DNA from: Vibrio sp. STUT-A11
Lineage (GTDB): Bacteria > Pseudomonadota > Gammaproteobacteria > Enterobacterales > Vibrionaceae
Reading direction: 5' to 3'
NCBI RefSeq assembly: GCF_026000435.1
Contig: NZ_AP026763.1
Coordinates: 2,790,001-2,854,000, forward strand
Length of the DNA stretch: 64,000 nt
Position numbers and translations under genes: made by a program. Below are positions 36,284-44,921 of the stretch, piece after piece (positions within the stretch are counted from its first letter, which is position 1; each line of letters begins with the position of its first letter). The notes beneath the pieces were generated by a model. The model searched no databases and was not told the origin of the DNA. It was given only the letters and a program-made list of their open reading frames with translations.

Positions 36284-36805
36284 CTATCCTCTACGTTGCT
36301 TTTTTCTTTTCCCTTTCGCTTTTCTTTCTCGAAAAGGCATGGCTAAAGAAGCAAACTCTTTCATTGCACGACGGTAAACGTCTCGCTTGAAAGAAACAAC
36401 TTGCCTAACTGGGTACCAATAACTTACCCACCGCCAACCATCAAATTCAGGGGATTTTCCGCGTTGCATATTGATGCGAGATTCATCGCATTCCAATCGC
36501 AGCAGAAACCATTTCTGTTTTTGGCCGATACAAACAGGCTTGGAGTCCCAACGCACCAATCGCTTTGGTAGTTTATATCTTAACCAATGACGACTTGTTG
36601 CAATGATTTTAACGTCTTTTTTCGTTAAACCGACTTCTTCATATAACTCCCTGAACATAGCCTGCTCAGGTGTTTCACCTTCGTCAATTCCACCTTGTGG
36701 AAATTGCCATGAGTGTTGCCCGTATCGTTTAGCCCAGAAGACCTGACCATGGTTATTACATATCACAATACCAACATTCAGTCGGTAACCATCGCCATCT
36801 ATCAC
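36284..36805 (-). CDS. rppH: RNA pyrophosphohydrolase
   Basis: This Nudix enzyme removes pyrophosphate from the 5' end of mRNA and so starts RNase E-dependent decay. The 173 residues have a perfect Nudix box at 38-60 (G-x5-E-x7-REUxEExGU: GGIDEGETPEQAM then FRELYEEVGL) and a basic C-terminal tail (KAKGKRKKQRRG). It is the first gene of the rppH-ptsP group and divergent from mutH across about 600 bp. Confidence 0.97.
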   Translation of the reverse strand: MIDGDGYRLNVGIVICNNHGQVFWAKRYGQHSWQFPQGGIDEGETPEQAMFRELYEEVGLTKKDVKIIATSRHWLRYKLPKRLVRWDSKPVCIGQKQKWFLLRLECDESRINMQRGKSPEFDGWRWVSYWYPVRQVVSFKRDVYRRAMKEFASLAMPFRERKAKGKRKKQRRG

Positions 36806-37422
36806 TGGCTAACCTCTATGAATAATTTTTTATTACCGTGATTTTTCCACATATCCCCATGACTAGCAAACTTACTGATGTGATATGAGCAAGATTTATT
36901 ACTTTTCCACCACCATTGGATATCTTTTAGCCAGCAAATACTTTATCAACACAAGAGTGAGACATTGCCCACATTTATTCACCTTTTCTGTGAATAACTT
37001 TGTGAAGAATTCGAGGGCAAAAAATATTCCTGTTCAAAACAATCGCAAACGACCTCATTAATATTAATGATAAAAGTAAATAAATACATGATTAATATAA
37101 TTTAAAATCCAACCCTAGTGATTAAACGACCACAAGACAACTGATGATCTTTTCACCAAAAACAGATCGGTCAAAGATCCATCAATGCACGATTTATCCA
37201 CACTTATTAAGTGTACCTTCACGACATAGCCATAAAATCAAGCTTAAAAACCACTTAAAACCCCTGTTAATTCATCCAGCCCTGGCTTGGATCCCATGAT
37301 ACCCTGCCCATCTGTGGATAAGTTATGAATTGATCATTCTTAATCCACCTCGATTAAATCTTAAACAGTGATTTTTTACGGAATTTGTTAAACTGTGTGT
37401 TTTGAAAGTAACCCCAGTTATT
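36806..37422. promoter_or_regulatory. AT-rich rppH/mutH intergenic region with DnaA boxes and GATC cluster
   Basis: This region of about 617 bp has no gene. It contains perfect DnaA boxes at 37194-37202 (TTATCCACA) and 37313-37321 (TGTGGATAA), and TGTGAATAA (reverse of TTATTCACA) at 36989-36997. One-mismatch boxes lie at 36843-36851 (TTTTCCACA) and 36975-36983 (TTATTCACC). Five GATC sites occur between 37146 and 37335. The mutH and rppH promoters must also lie here. The meaning of the box cluster is discussed as a finding. Confidence 0.65.
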
Positions 37423-38103
37423 ATGAAACCAGAACCACAAACAGAATCGGAACTCATGGAACGTGCTCACGATATCGCAGGCCTCAGTTTTGCGGAACTC
37501 GCAGAAGAAGCTGATATGATCGTTCCTGATAATTTAAAGAGGGATAAAGGCTGGGTGGGTCAATTACTTGAATGGCATTTAGGTGCGCCAGCTGGAAGTA
37601 AACCCCAGCAAGACTTTTCCAAACTGGGGATCGAGTTAAAAAGTATTCCGATTGGTTATTCGGGCAGACCATTAGAAACGACTTTCGTCTGTGTTGCCCC
37701 TCTGACGGGAGTGCAAGGTCTTACATGGGAAACAAGCCACGTACGCAACAAACTCTCTCGTGTACTTTGGGTACCCGTTGAAGGCGAGCGAGAGATCCCT
37801 CTTGCAGAACGTCGAGTCGGCAGCCCTTTAATTTGGTCGCCCGACGAAGAAGAAGAACGTATTTTACGTAACGATTGGGAGGAGTTGATGGAAATGATCG
37901 TATTGGGTCAGTTTGATCAAATTTCCGCCAGACATGGAGAAGCGCTGCATTTACGCCCAAAAGCCGCCAATGCAAAAGCACAAACAGAAGCTTACAGCTC
38001 AAATGGTAAGCCAATAAAAACCCTGCCCCGAGGATTTTATCTCAGAACACAGTTTACTGAGCAGATTCTGCTAAAACACTACATCCATACACAATCTGAA
38101 TGA
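37423..38103 (+). CDS. mutH: DNA mismatch repair endonuclease MutH
   Basis: MutH nicks the unmethylated strand at hemimethylated GATC sites after MutS/MutL activation. The 226-residue protein has the catalytic set E50, D64, E71 and K73 (LLEWH, then QDFSKLGIELK), with the same spacing as E. coli E56/D70/E77/K79. PLETTFVCVAPLTG and VRNKLSRVLWVPVEGER follow. I start at ATG 37423, as in relatives. A TTG seven codons upstream is open. dam methylation is implied, and GATC sites cluster in its own upstream region. Confidence 0.97.
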   Translation: MKPEPQTESELMERAHDIAGLSFAELAEEADMIVPDNLKRDKGWVGQLLEWHLGAPAGSKPQQDFSKLGIELKSIPIGYSGRPLETTFVCVAPLTGVQGLTWETSHVRNKLSRVLWVPVEGEREIPLAERRVGSPLIWSPDEEEERILRNDWEELMEMIVLGQFDQISARHGEALHLRPKAANAKAQTEAYSSNGKPIKTLPRGFYLRTQFTEQILLKHYIHTQSE

Positions 38104-38120
38104 CAAATGATCTAAACGGC

Positions 38121-38432
38121 TTAGTGTGTGATGAGCGACAATTCAATATCACAATATGAGGCCACGCCATTGCTACCGCATTCGTCGTAGGCATTGTGTA
38201 GCCTCAAATATGCTTTGTCGAACCCTAACCTGAGCAGTTCTTCTTTCACCAATTCTAATGATCCGAAATGAATAGGATCTTCACCGTCTCTAATCGGCTC
38301 AAGTTGGTGTTTATATTCCACTGCTAGCAAATAGTCAGAGACATCAGAACAACCTATCACAAAGACCTTTGGCATTTTATAGCTGTCTTTATGATCACCA
38401 TGTAGCCACATGTCCAATTGATGCTTCTGCAT
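38121..38432 (-). CDS. Conserved small protein of unknown function
   Basis: This is a 103-residue acidic soluble protein behind an unusually strong ribosome binding site (AAAGGAGGTG, 5 bp before ATG). It has no signal peptide or membrane segment. Visible stretches are PKVFVIGCSDVSDYLLAVEY and a conserved-looking LVKEELLRLGFDKAYLRLHN. It may belong to the DUF6482 group, but I am not certain. It is convergent with mutH (17 bp between stops) and divergent from tas. Confidence 0.75.
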   Translation of the reverse strand: MQKHQLDMWLHGDHKDSYKMPKVFVIGCSDVSDYLLAVEYKHQLEPIRDGEDPIHFGSLELVKEELLRLGFDKAYLRLHNAYDECGSNGVASYCDIELSLITH

Positions 38433-38585
38433 GATTCACCTCCTTTACCACTTGTTCTAAGTGTAGTTACGGTATGAAGAGCTTTCGAGTCATCTATGCC
38501 GCTAAACGTAAATCATTTGCGAGAGGGACTAAAAATCCCCTATATTGGAAGAACTTATTAAGTCGGTAACTCTCAAGGAAGTGAA

Positions 38586-39620
38586 ATGCAATACACAAAA
38601 CTACCGCACTCATCTCTCGAGATCAGTAAGATTTGTCTCGGAACGATGACGTTCGGAGAACAAAATACAGAAAAAGAAGCGTTTGAGCAGCTCGACTTTG
38701 CCCTGGATCATGGGGTGAACTTCATCGATACCGCTGAGATGTATCCGGTGCCACCACAAGCGTCGACACAAGGACTGACCGAACAATACATTGGAAATTG
38801 GCTAGCAAAATCAGGCAAACGAGAAAAAGTGGTTCTGGCCACGAAAGTGGCGGGGCCACGTACTCTACCTTATATCCGTGAAAATATGAGCCTGAATCGT
38901 CGCAATATTCACGATGCCATTGATACAAGCCTGGAGCGACTACAAACGGATTACGTTGATCTATACCAATTGCACTGGCCACAACGTCAAACCAACTGCT
39001 TTGGTCAACTCAATTACCCTTACCCAGACAAGCAAGAAGAAGTGACGTTAATCGAGACTCTGGAAGCGCTAACCGAATTGGTTAATGCAGGTAAAGTTCG
39101 TTATATCGGCGTATCAAATGAAACACCTTGGGGCGTAATGTCACTGCTGCGCTTAGCAGAAAAGCATGACTTACCGCGTATCGTTTCTATACAAAACCCT
39201 TATAACTTACTCAACCGCAGCTTTGAAGTGGGGTTATCAGAGATTAGCCACTACGAAGGCGTACAGCTATTAGCTTATTCTCCACTGGCATTTGGTTGCT
39301 TAACGGGTAAATACCTTAATGGAGCGAAACCAGAGGGCGCTCGCTGCACGAAATGGGAGCGCTTTGCGCGTTACTTCACACCGCAAGGCGTTAAAGCAAC
39401 CGAAGCCTATGTCAACCTGGCGAGAGAACATGGTTTAGATCCAGCACAAATGGCACTGGCATTTGTGAATCAGCGTCCGTTTGTTGCTTCCAATATTATT
39501 GGTGCGACTAACCTCGACCAGTTAAAAGCCAATATTGATAGTATTGATCTTCAGCTCAGCGAAGAACTGTTAACGGAAATTCAGGCGATTGGCACAACCT
39601 ACTCCAACCCTTGCCCATAA
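38586..39620 (+). CDS. tas: Aldo/keto reductase Tas
   Basis: This is an NADP(H)-dependent aldo/keto reductase of the Tas type; in E. coli the gene suppresses tyrosine auxotrophy under starvation, and its true substrate is unclear. The 344 residues carry the AKR signatures LGTMTFGEQN, the catalytic tyrosine in FIDTAEMYPVPP, LYQLHWPQR, YIGVSNETPWGVM and the late ASNIIGATNLDQLKANI. It lies in the mutH neighbourhood as in E. coli. It has an AAGGAAG ribosome binding site. Confidence 0.94.
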   Translation: MQYTKLPHSSLEISKICLGTMTFGEQNTEKEAFEQLDFALDHGVNFIDTAEMYPVPPQASTQGLTEQYIGNWLAKSGKREKVVLATKVAGPRTLPYIRENMSLNRRNIHDAIDTSLERLQTDYVDLYQLHWPQRQTNCFGQLNYPYPDKQEEVTLIETLEALTELVNAGKVRYIGVSNETPWGVMSLLRLAEKHDLPRIVSIQNPYNLLNRSFEVGLSEISHYEGVQLLAYSPLAFGCLTGKYLNGAKPEGARCTKWERFARYFTPQGVKATEAYVNLAREHGLDPAQMALAFVNQRPFVASNIIGATNLDQLKANIDSIDLQLSEELLTEIQAIGTTYSNPCP

Positions 39621-39626
39621 AATGAA

Positions 39627-39653
39627 ACAGGCTGACCTTCAAGGTCAGCCTGT
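39627..39653 (+). terminator. Hairpin after tas
   Basis: The stem acaggctgacc/ggtcagcctgt with a 5-base loop is perfect but has no T tract. It is either a weak terminator or an mRNA 3'-end stabiliser. Confidence 0.5.
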
Positions 39654-39692
39654 GAAGCACTATTTAAAGTAACTCCGTTGAACTCTGGATTT

Positions 39693-39751
39693 ATAGCGTG
39701 CTGAGCTGGTCTAGCGTATGTATAGCAAACAAACGAAGCCCAACACGCTAT
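39693..39751. repeat. Imperfect inverted repeat between tas and DUF1127 gene
   Basis: The arms atagcgtgctgagc (39693-39706) and gcccaacacgctat (39738-39751) pair at 12 of 14 positions around a 31-base loop. It may act as a terminator for the minus-strand DUF1127 gene or be a small repeat. Confidence 0.45.
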
Positions 39752-39754
39752 CAA

Positions 39755-40006
39755 TTACGTCGGTATTCGCGCAGTTAAAACACGACGAAGATGACGAACT
39801 CGACGTTCTACTTTCACAGTATCTGGAACAGTTGCTCGGGTAGAACGACCTTCCGGATCCAGACCAATATCTTTCAACAGATGCACATTAGTCCACGGAA
39901 TATCATGAGCAGAACGGCGTACTTTCCTCTGCCATTCTTTTTCTTCACGTCTTAGGTCTGCTTTTAAAAGTAGAGTAGCAAGTTTCAAGTAGATAGAGTG
40001 ACGCAT
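39755..40006 (-). CDS. DUF1127-like small basic protein
   Basis: This is an 83-residue basic protein with a central WTNVHLLKDIGLDPEGR segment, matching the DUF1127 pattern (helix ending in L-x-D-I-G-L). DUF1127 proteins are small and arginine-rich; some bind RNA or affect phosphate and carbon metabolism in alphaproteobacteria, but the role here is unknown. It has a GGAGAAA ribosome binding site. A 36-codon ORF lies 121 bp upstream on the same strand. Confidence 0.75.
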   Translation of the reverse strand: MRHSIYLKLATLLLKADLRREEKEWQRKVRRSAHDIPWTNVHLLKDIGLDPEGRSTRATVPDTVKVERRVRHLRRVLTARIPT

Positions 40007-40127
40007 AATAATTTCTCCAATTATCGATAAAAGTCGACTGGGAAAAATAGTGCGCAGAAAACAGATTGATCTGTGGTACTAAGCCGCCATTTTTCCGCAG
40101 CCTAGTAAAAATAAGATAGGTTACGGG

Positions 40128-40238
40128 TTAATTTTTATCTCGTGAGTCAATGGTATTAATATCTGCCGATTTTAGAGGTGTCGGTACGATAGAAATACGA
40201 TCAGCGCAAGTCATGGTGTTATCAACGTAATGTTTCAT
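40128..40238 (-). CDS. Putative 36-residue small protein
   Basis: This short ORF begins at ATG 40238 behind a perfect AGGAGG Shine-Dalgarno ending about 7 bp upstream, one of the strongest in the window. The product starts MKHYVDNTMTCADRISI and ends TIDSRDKN. It has one cysteine and no membrane segment. I do not recognise it. It lies upstream of, and parallel to, the DUF1127 gene and could share its transcript. The claim rests on the ribosome binding site and isolated position. Confidence 0.55.
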   Translation of the reverse strand: MKHYVDNTMTCADRISIVPTPLKSADINTIDSRDKN

Positions 40239-40525
40239 CTTGCGCCTCCTAGCTAAAAATTAATCCGTTTGTGAAATGGTATAACTCTTTGAGTTACGGT
40301 TAAATTGTAAGCGATGGCGTTTATTTATCAAACAATTTTTACCTTCTCGATAAAAAACAAATCAATCACCTAAAGTTAAGTTGCATATGTTTTTTTGAAT
40401 AACATATTCATCTGAGGAATATATAAATCTTCGAATTTTATAAATCGTAAATACAAAAATAACAAAAGCGACCATTGGCCGCTGTTGTTATTTCAATCTA
40501 ATGAGAATCAATGAAGATACATGGC
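40239..40525. other. AT-rich intergenic region downstream of vpsR
   Basis: This is a stretch of about 290 bp with the vpsR terminator (40461-40489) at its right side. It presumably holds the promoter for the 36-codon ORF on the left. Nothing else was recognised. Confidence 0.4.
40461..40489 (-). terminator. Terminator of vpsR
   Basis: An imperfect stem (aacaaaagcgacc/ggccgctgttgtt) is followed on the minus strand by ttatttttgt. Confidence 0.65.
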
Positions 40526-41860
40526 CTAAATAGGTTGGTCCGAAATTAAATTATGTTTGTTGAGAAGACGGTACATGGTTGCGCGCGAAACACCTAACTC
40601 CTTAGCGGCATTAGAAACTTGACCTGAATGCGATTCCAAGACGACAAGCAATGCATCGCGTTCGCTTCTCTCACGAATCGATTTCAAGCTACGCTTGGAG
40701 TCATTTCGTTGAGGCAAATCTAAATGATGCGCGTCAATCACAACACTGTCTGACATTAATACTGCACGTTTCACCTGATTCATCAGCTCGCGTACATTGC
40801 CCGGCCAGAAGTAACGCATCAGTGCTTTTAATGCATCTTCCGAGAAGCTTTTTGCTTGTGAGTTGTACTCCTTTGAAAACTCTTGCAAGTAATAGCGTGC
40901 CAGTAGCGCAATGTCACTGGCACGCTCTTTCAGGCTAGGAACGCTAATTCGTAACACGTTGATGTAATGATAAAGCTCTTCGTTGAAGTCGCCGTTGATC
41001 AGTGCTTTTTCTACATCAGAAGAGTTCGCCGCAAGAATACGAACGTTGACACTTTTCACTCCATCAGGGGTTTCTACTGTGCCTTCCTGTAAAAATCTCA
41101 ACAAGTTCATTTGTTGCTGTTTCGAGATGGTAAGAACGTCATTAAAGAGCACAGTACCGCCATCAGCCTGTTCCAATAAGCTTGGACCCGTCTCGCGGTT
41201 CGCTGCAACGCCAAACACTTCAGCCTGGAACCTCTGCTCATTCAAAGCTCGGCAATTAATCGACATAAACGGCTTGTGAGAGCGGGAAGATACCTTGTGA
41301 ATCGCTCGGGCAACCGCTTCTTTTCCCGTACCGCTTTCTCCAGAAATAAGAATACTGACGTCGGTTGGACCGATACGTTTCACCTGATCACGCAGACGTT
41401 TCATTGGAATAGATTCACCTATCAAGCCTATATCCAGACAGTTACCGAAGCTTGGCCACACTTTCTTTTCTAATTTAAGCATACCCAGTTGGTGGCCGAT
41501 GGTGCTTAATAGTTGCGCATCAGGAATTGGGGCAGTGAAAAAGTCGATACAAAAATTGACGATAAACTGGCAGATAGTATCTGCCCCCAACTGCGATTCT
41601 CTGATGAACGCTAGCCAGCGCACATGTTTATGAGAACTTACCAAGTTAGCCAAACCGTTTAAGCTGAATTCATCATGGCTGAGGTCGACGATACCAATAC
41701 ATGGTCCAATATCTTCCAGCAACGCATTGGCTTTACGTAAATCACCCACCTGGTGACACTTCCAGCCAACTTGCTCCAACACTGACAACCAAGGCTCATA
41801 CGTGCCACCTACGACGACAAGCGACCCCGGAATGGAATCCATCTTAAACTGCCCAGCCAT
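40526..41860 (-). CDS. vpsR: VpsR/CpsR-type c-di-GMP-responsive activator of exopolysaccharide genes
   Basis: This 444-residue regulator has a degenerate receiver domain (about 1-130, D59 retained in GIVDLSH), an AAA+ domain (about 145-375) and a Fis-type helix-turn-helix (NAAKELGVSRATMYRLLNKH). Walker A is intact (GESGTGKEA). The sigma-54-contacting GAFTGA loop is missing, and Walker B reads GGTVLFNDV instead of GGTLFLDE. These features define VpsR, which works with sigma-70 and binds cyclic di-GMP to switch on biofilm polysaccharide genes. It has the conserved vibrio position next to lysS. Confidence 0.92.
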   Translation of the reverse strand: MAGQFKMDSIPGSLVVVGGTYEPWLSVLEQVGWKCHQVGDLRKANALLEDIGPCIGIVDLSHDEFSLNGLANLVSSHKHVRWLAFIRESQLGADTICQFIVNFCIDFFTAPIPDAQLLSTIGHQLGMLKLEKKVWPSFGNCLDIGLIGESIPMKRLRDQVKRIGPTDVSILISGESGTGKEAVARAIHKVSSRSHKPFMSINCRALNEQRFQAEVFGVAANRETGPSLLEQADGGTVLFNDVLTISKQQQMNLLRFLQEGTVETPDGVKSVNVRILAANSSDVEKALINGDFNEELYHYINVLRISVPSLKERASDIALLARYYLQEFSKEYNSQAKSFSEDALKALMRYFWPGNVRELMNQVKRAVLMSDSVVIDAHHLDLPQRNDSKRSLKSIRERSERDALLVVLESHSGQVSNAAKELGVSRATMYRLLNKHNLISDQPI

Positions 41861-42064
41861 TCTCTAACCCTTACTATTTATTGTTGATAACATATTGGCG
41901 AAAAGCCCATCTTTGCGAACGGGTACCATTATCGAGACTCCGATCGTTCAAGTCTGTCTCAATATTAAGACTATGCAATAGATTGAATTTTGGCGAATAC
42001 TTATATGCATATCCTATAAGGGATATAGTGCAATTGCTTGAATTTTTAAATAGATGGCAAAAAA

Positions 42065-42084
42065 AAACCACCCGAAGGTGGTTT
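42065..42084 (-). terminator. Terminator of lysS
   Basis: The stem aaaccacc/ggtggttt with a cgaa tetraloop is followed by a long T tract on the minus strand. Confidence 0.9.
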
Positions 42085-42102
42085 ATTACGTTCTCTACAC
42101 GA

Positions 42103-43620
42103 TTAGGCTTGTGGACGCATCGCAGGGAACAGAATCACGTCACGAATCGTGTGCGTGTTGGTAAATAGCATCGCCAGACGGTCGATACCGATACCCTGAC
42201 CTGCTGTTGGCGGAAGGCCGTGCTCAAGTGCAGTGATGTAGTCTGCATCGTAGAACATCGCTTCGTCATCGCCCGCGTCTTTCGCGTCAACTTGTGCTTT
42301 AAAGCGTGCGTCTTGGTCTTCAGCATCGTTAAGCTCTGAGAAACCGTTCGCCACTTCACGACCACCGATAAAGAACTCGAAACGGTCAGTGAAGAATGGG
42401 TTGTTATCGCTACGACGTGCCAGTGGCGAGATATCCGCTGGGTAGCCAGTGATGAATGTTGGTTGAATCAGTTGAGGCTCAGCCGTTTCACCAAAGATTT
42501 CTTCAAGAAGCTGACCACATGTCCAGAACGTTTCCACTTCAACGTGTACTGATTTCGCAATCGCAACCATCTTCTCACGGTCTTGTAGATCCGCTTCTGT
42601 TAGCGCCTGGATTTCTGCGTGTTCTGGGTTGTAGTGTTTGATCGCTTCAAACATGCTCATGCGCGCGTAAGTACCACCGAATTCAACCGTCTCTTCACCG
42701 TATGGCATTGATGTTGAACCCAGAACTTCCATCGCTACCGTGCTTAGCATCTCTTCAGTCAGATCCATCAGATCTTTGTAGTCAGCGTAAGCTTGGTAGA
42801 ATTCCATCATTGTGAATTCTGGGTTGTGGCGAGGAGAAAGACCTTCGTTACGGAAGTTACGGTTGATCTCGAATACGCGGTCAAAGCCACCCACAACCAG
42901 ACGCTTCAGGTACAGCTCTGGAGCAACACGCAGGAACATATCGATGTCCAGCGCGTTGTGGTGAGTGATAAATGGACGTGCCGTCGCACCACCAGGGATC
43001 ACGTGCATCATCGGCGTTTCCACTTCTAGGTAGCCTTTTGAGCTCATAAAGTTACGAATCGCAGACACTAGCTTAGAGCGAATGATGAACGCCTGACGTG
43101 AATCTTCGTTCACGATTAGGTCTACGTAACGTTGGCGGTAACGCATTTCCTGGTCAGTCAGACCGTGGAATTTTTCTGGTAGAGGACGTAGCGCTTTGGT
43201 TAGCAGTTCGTACTCTTCCATGTTCACGTATAGGTCGCCTTTACCAGACTTGTGCAGTGCACCTTTCACACCGATGATGTCACCGATGTCCAGACCTTGG
43301 TATTTTGCCTTAAGCTCTTTCTGTACGTCTTTTGCTGCGTACGCCTGAATGCGGCCAGAAGTCTCTTGGATAACTAGGAAAGGACCACGCTTAGCCATAA
43401 TACGGCCAGCGATTGCAACAACGTGGTTAAGCTCTTCTAACTCTTCCTTTGTCTTCTCACCGAACTCTTTTTGAAGGTCGCCCGCTAATGCGTCACGACG
43501 GAAGTCGTTTGGGTGGCCGTTTGCTTTGCAGCTCTTACGAATCTCGTCCAGTTTCGCGCGGCGTTCTGCAATTAGCTTATTCTCTTCTTGTGCGTTGTCG
43601 TTTTGAACAGCATCAGTCAT
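42103..43620 (-). CDS. lysS: Lysyl-tRNA synthetase (class II)
   Basis: This is a class IIb aminoacyl-tRNA synthetase of 505 residues. The N-terminal OB-fold anticodon domain contains VAIAGRIMAKRGPF and FLVIQETSGRIQAY. The catalytic core shows motif 2 (FEINRNFRNEGLSPRHNPEFTM, split by a loop) and motif 3 (GIGIDRLAMLFTN). It lies 42 bp downstream of prfB and is co-transcribed with it, as in E. coli. Confidence 0.97.
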   Translation of the reverse strand: MTDAVQNDNAQEENKLIAERRAKLDEIRKSCKANGHPNDFRRDALAGDLQKEFGEKTKEELEELNHVVAIAGRIMAKRGPFLVIQETSGRIQAYAAKDVQKELKAKYQGLDIGDIIGVKGALHKSGKGDLYVNMEEYELLTKALRPLPEKFHGLTDQEMRYRQRYVDLIVNEDSRQAFIIRSKLVSAIRNFMSSKGYLEVETPMMHVIPGGATARPFITHHNALDIDMFLRVAPELYLKRLVVGGFDRVFEINRNFRNEGLSPRHNPEFTMMEFYQAYADYKDLMDLTEEMLSTVAMEVLGSTSMPYGEETVEFGGTYARMSMFEAIKHYNPEHAEIQALTEADLQDREKMVAIAKSVHVEVETFWTCGQLLEEIFGETAEPQLIQPTFITGYPADISPLARRSDNNPFFTDRFEFFIGGREVANGFSELNDAEDQDARFKAQVDAKDAGDDEAMFYDADYITALEHGLPPTAGQGIGIDRLAMLFTNTHTIRDVILFPAMRPQA

Positions 43621-43662
43621 TTTTCGATGTATCCTGTTTCGATTTGAGTGTCGATGAAAAGC

Positions 43663-44761
43663 TTAAAGACCTGATTTCAGGCTAGCTTCAATAAATTTGT
43701 CTAGGTCGCCGTCAAGAACCGCTTGCGTGTTACGGTTTTCAACGCCAGTACGTAAATCTTTGATACGTGAGTCATCCAGAACGTAAGAACGGATCTGGCT
43801 GCCCCAACCGATGTCAGATTTCGCATCTTCATTTGCTTGCTTCTCAGCATTCTGTTTTTGAAGTTCAAGTTCAAACAGTTTTGCACGAAGCTGCTTCATT
43901 GCTTGATCTTTGTTCTTATGCTGAGAACGGTCATTCTGACACTGAACCACTGTGTTGGTTGGAACGTGGGTAATACGTACCGCAGACTCTGTGGTGTTAA
44001 CGTGCTGACCACCCGCACCAGACGCTCGGTAAACGTCGATACGTAGATCGGACGGGTTAATGTCGATATCAATGTTGTCATCAATCTCTGGGTAAACAAA
44101 CGCAGAAGCAAATGACGTATGACGACGGCCGCCTGAATCAAATGGCGATTTACGAACCAAACGGTGAACGCCGGTTTCTGTGCGTAACCAACCGTATGCG
44201 TACTCACCAGAGATACGAACCGTTGCTGATTTCAGACCCGCAACTTCACCTTCTGATACTTCGATCACTTCCGCTTTAAAGCCTTTTGCTTCAGCCCAGC
44301 GTAAGTACATACGTAGCATCATGTTGGTCCAGTCTTGAGCTTCTGTACCGCCCGAGCCTGCTTGCAAGTCGATGTAGCAATCAGAGCTGTCGTGGTCGCC
44401 AGCGAACATACGACGGAACTCAAGCTGCTCTAGCTTCTCTTCTAGCTCAGCAAGTTCTGGTTCGATTTCGTCAAACGTTTCTTGATCTTCTTCTTCAACC
44501 GCAAGCTCCAGAAGACCTTCAACGTCTTCTACACCTTGCTCTAATTGGTCGATAGTTTCAACAACCGCTTCGAGTGATGCACGCTCTTTACCCAGTGCTT
44601 GTGCACGTTCAGGTTCGTTCCATACATCTGGTTGTTCTAGTTCTGCGTTTACTTCTTCTAGACGCTCTTTCTTTGCGTCATAGTCAAAGATACCCCCTCA
44701 GGACATTTGTGCGCTCAGACACGTCCTGTAGACGGTTTTTAATTGGATTGATTTCAAACAT
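43663..44761 (-). CDS. prfB: Peptide chain release factor 2 (programmed +1 frameshift)
   Basis: RF2 ends translation at UGA and UAA. The full 365-residue product needs a +1 frameshift: frame 0 from ATG 44761 gives 25 codons ending GYL and meets TGA at 44686-44684. Skipping one base continues with DYDAKKERLEE to the stop at 43663. The frameshift site is the classical one, AGGGGG then TAT then CTT TGA C. RF2 hallmarks are the tripeptide SPF (KSPFDSGG) and GGQ (GAGGQHVN). The annotation joins both frames; software will call only the C-terminal part. Confidence 0.97.
44683..44698 (-). promoter_or_regulatory. prfB programmed frameshift signal
   Basis: An internal Shine-Dalgarno AGGGGG (44698-44693), a 3-base spacer and CTT TGA C (44689-44683) form the autoregulatory +1 shift site: low RF2 lets ribosomes pause at UGA and slip. 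Confidence 0.95.
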
Positions 44762-44921
44762 GTTTACTCAACATTTTAGAATAGAATTTAACCGAGGAAT
44801 TCTACTGAAAAATGTGACGGAGATACAGGAAAATTTCGAATGGAAGGTCAGATTGCGACAAGATAAGCACGGCCTCGCACATGCAGGAGACCGTACTCGA
44901 TATTAAAGAAAAGCTTAGGTA

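Noticed and set aside
36806..37422. Chromosomal replication origin
   Set aside because: DnaA boxes and GATC sites are present, but there is no mnmG/dnaA/rctB neighbourhood and no recognisable 13-mer array, so an oriC call is not supported.
43663..44409. prfB as a truncated or broken gene
   Set aside because: The missing N-terminus is present once the classical +1 frameshift is applied, giving 365 residues.
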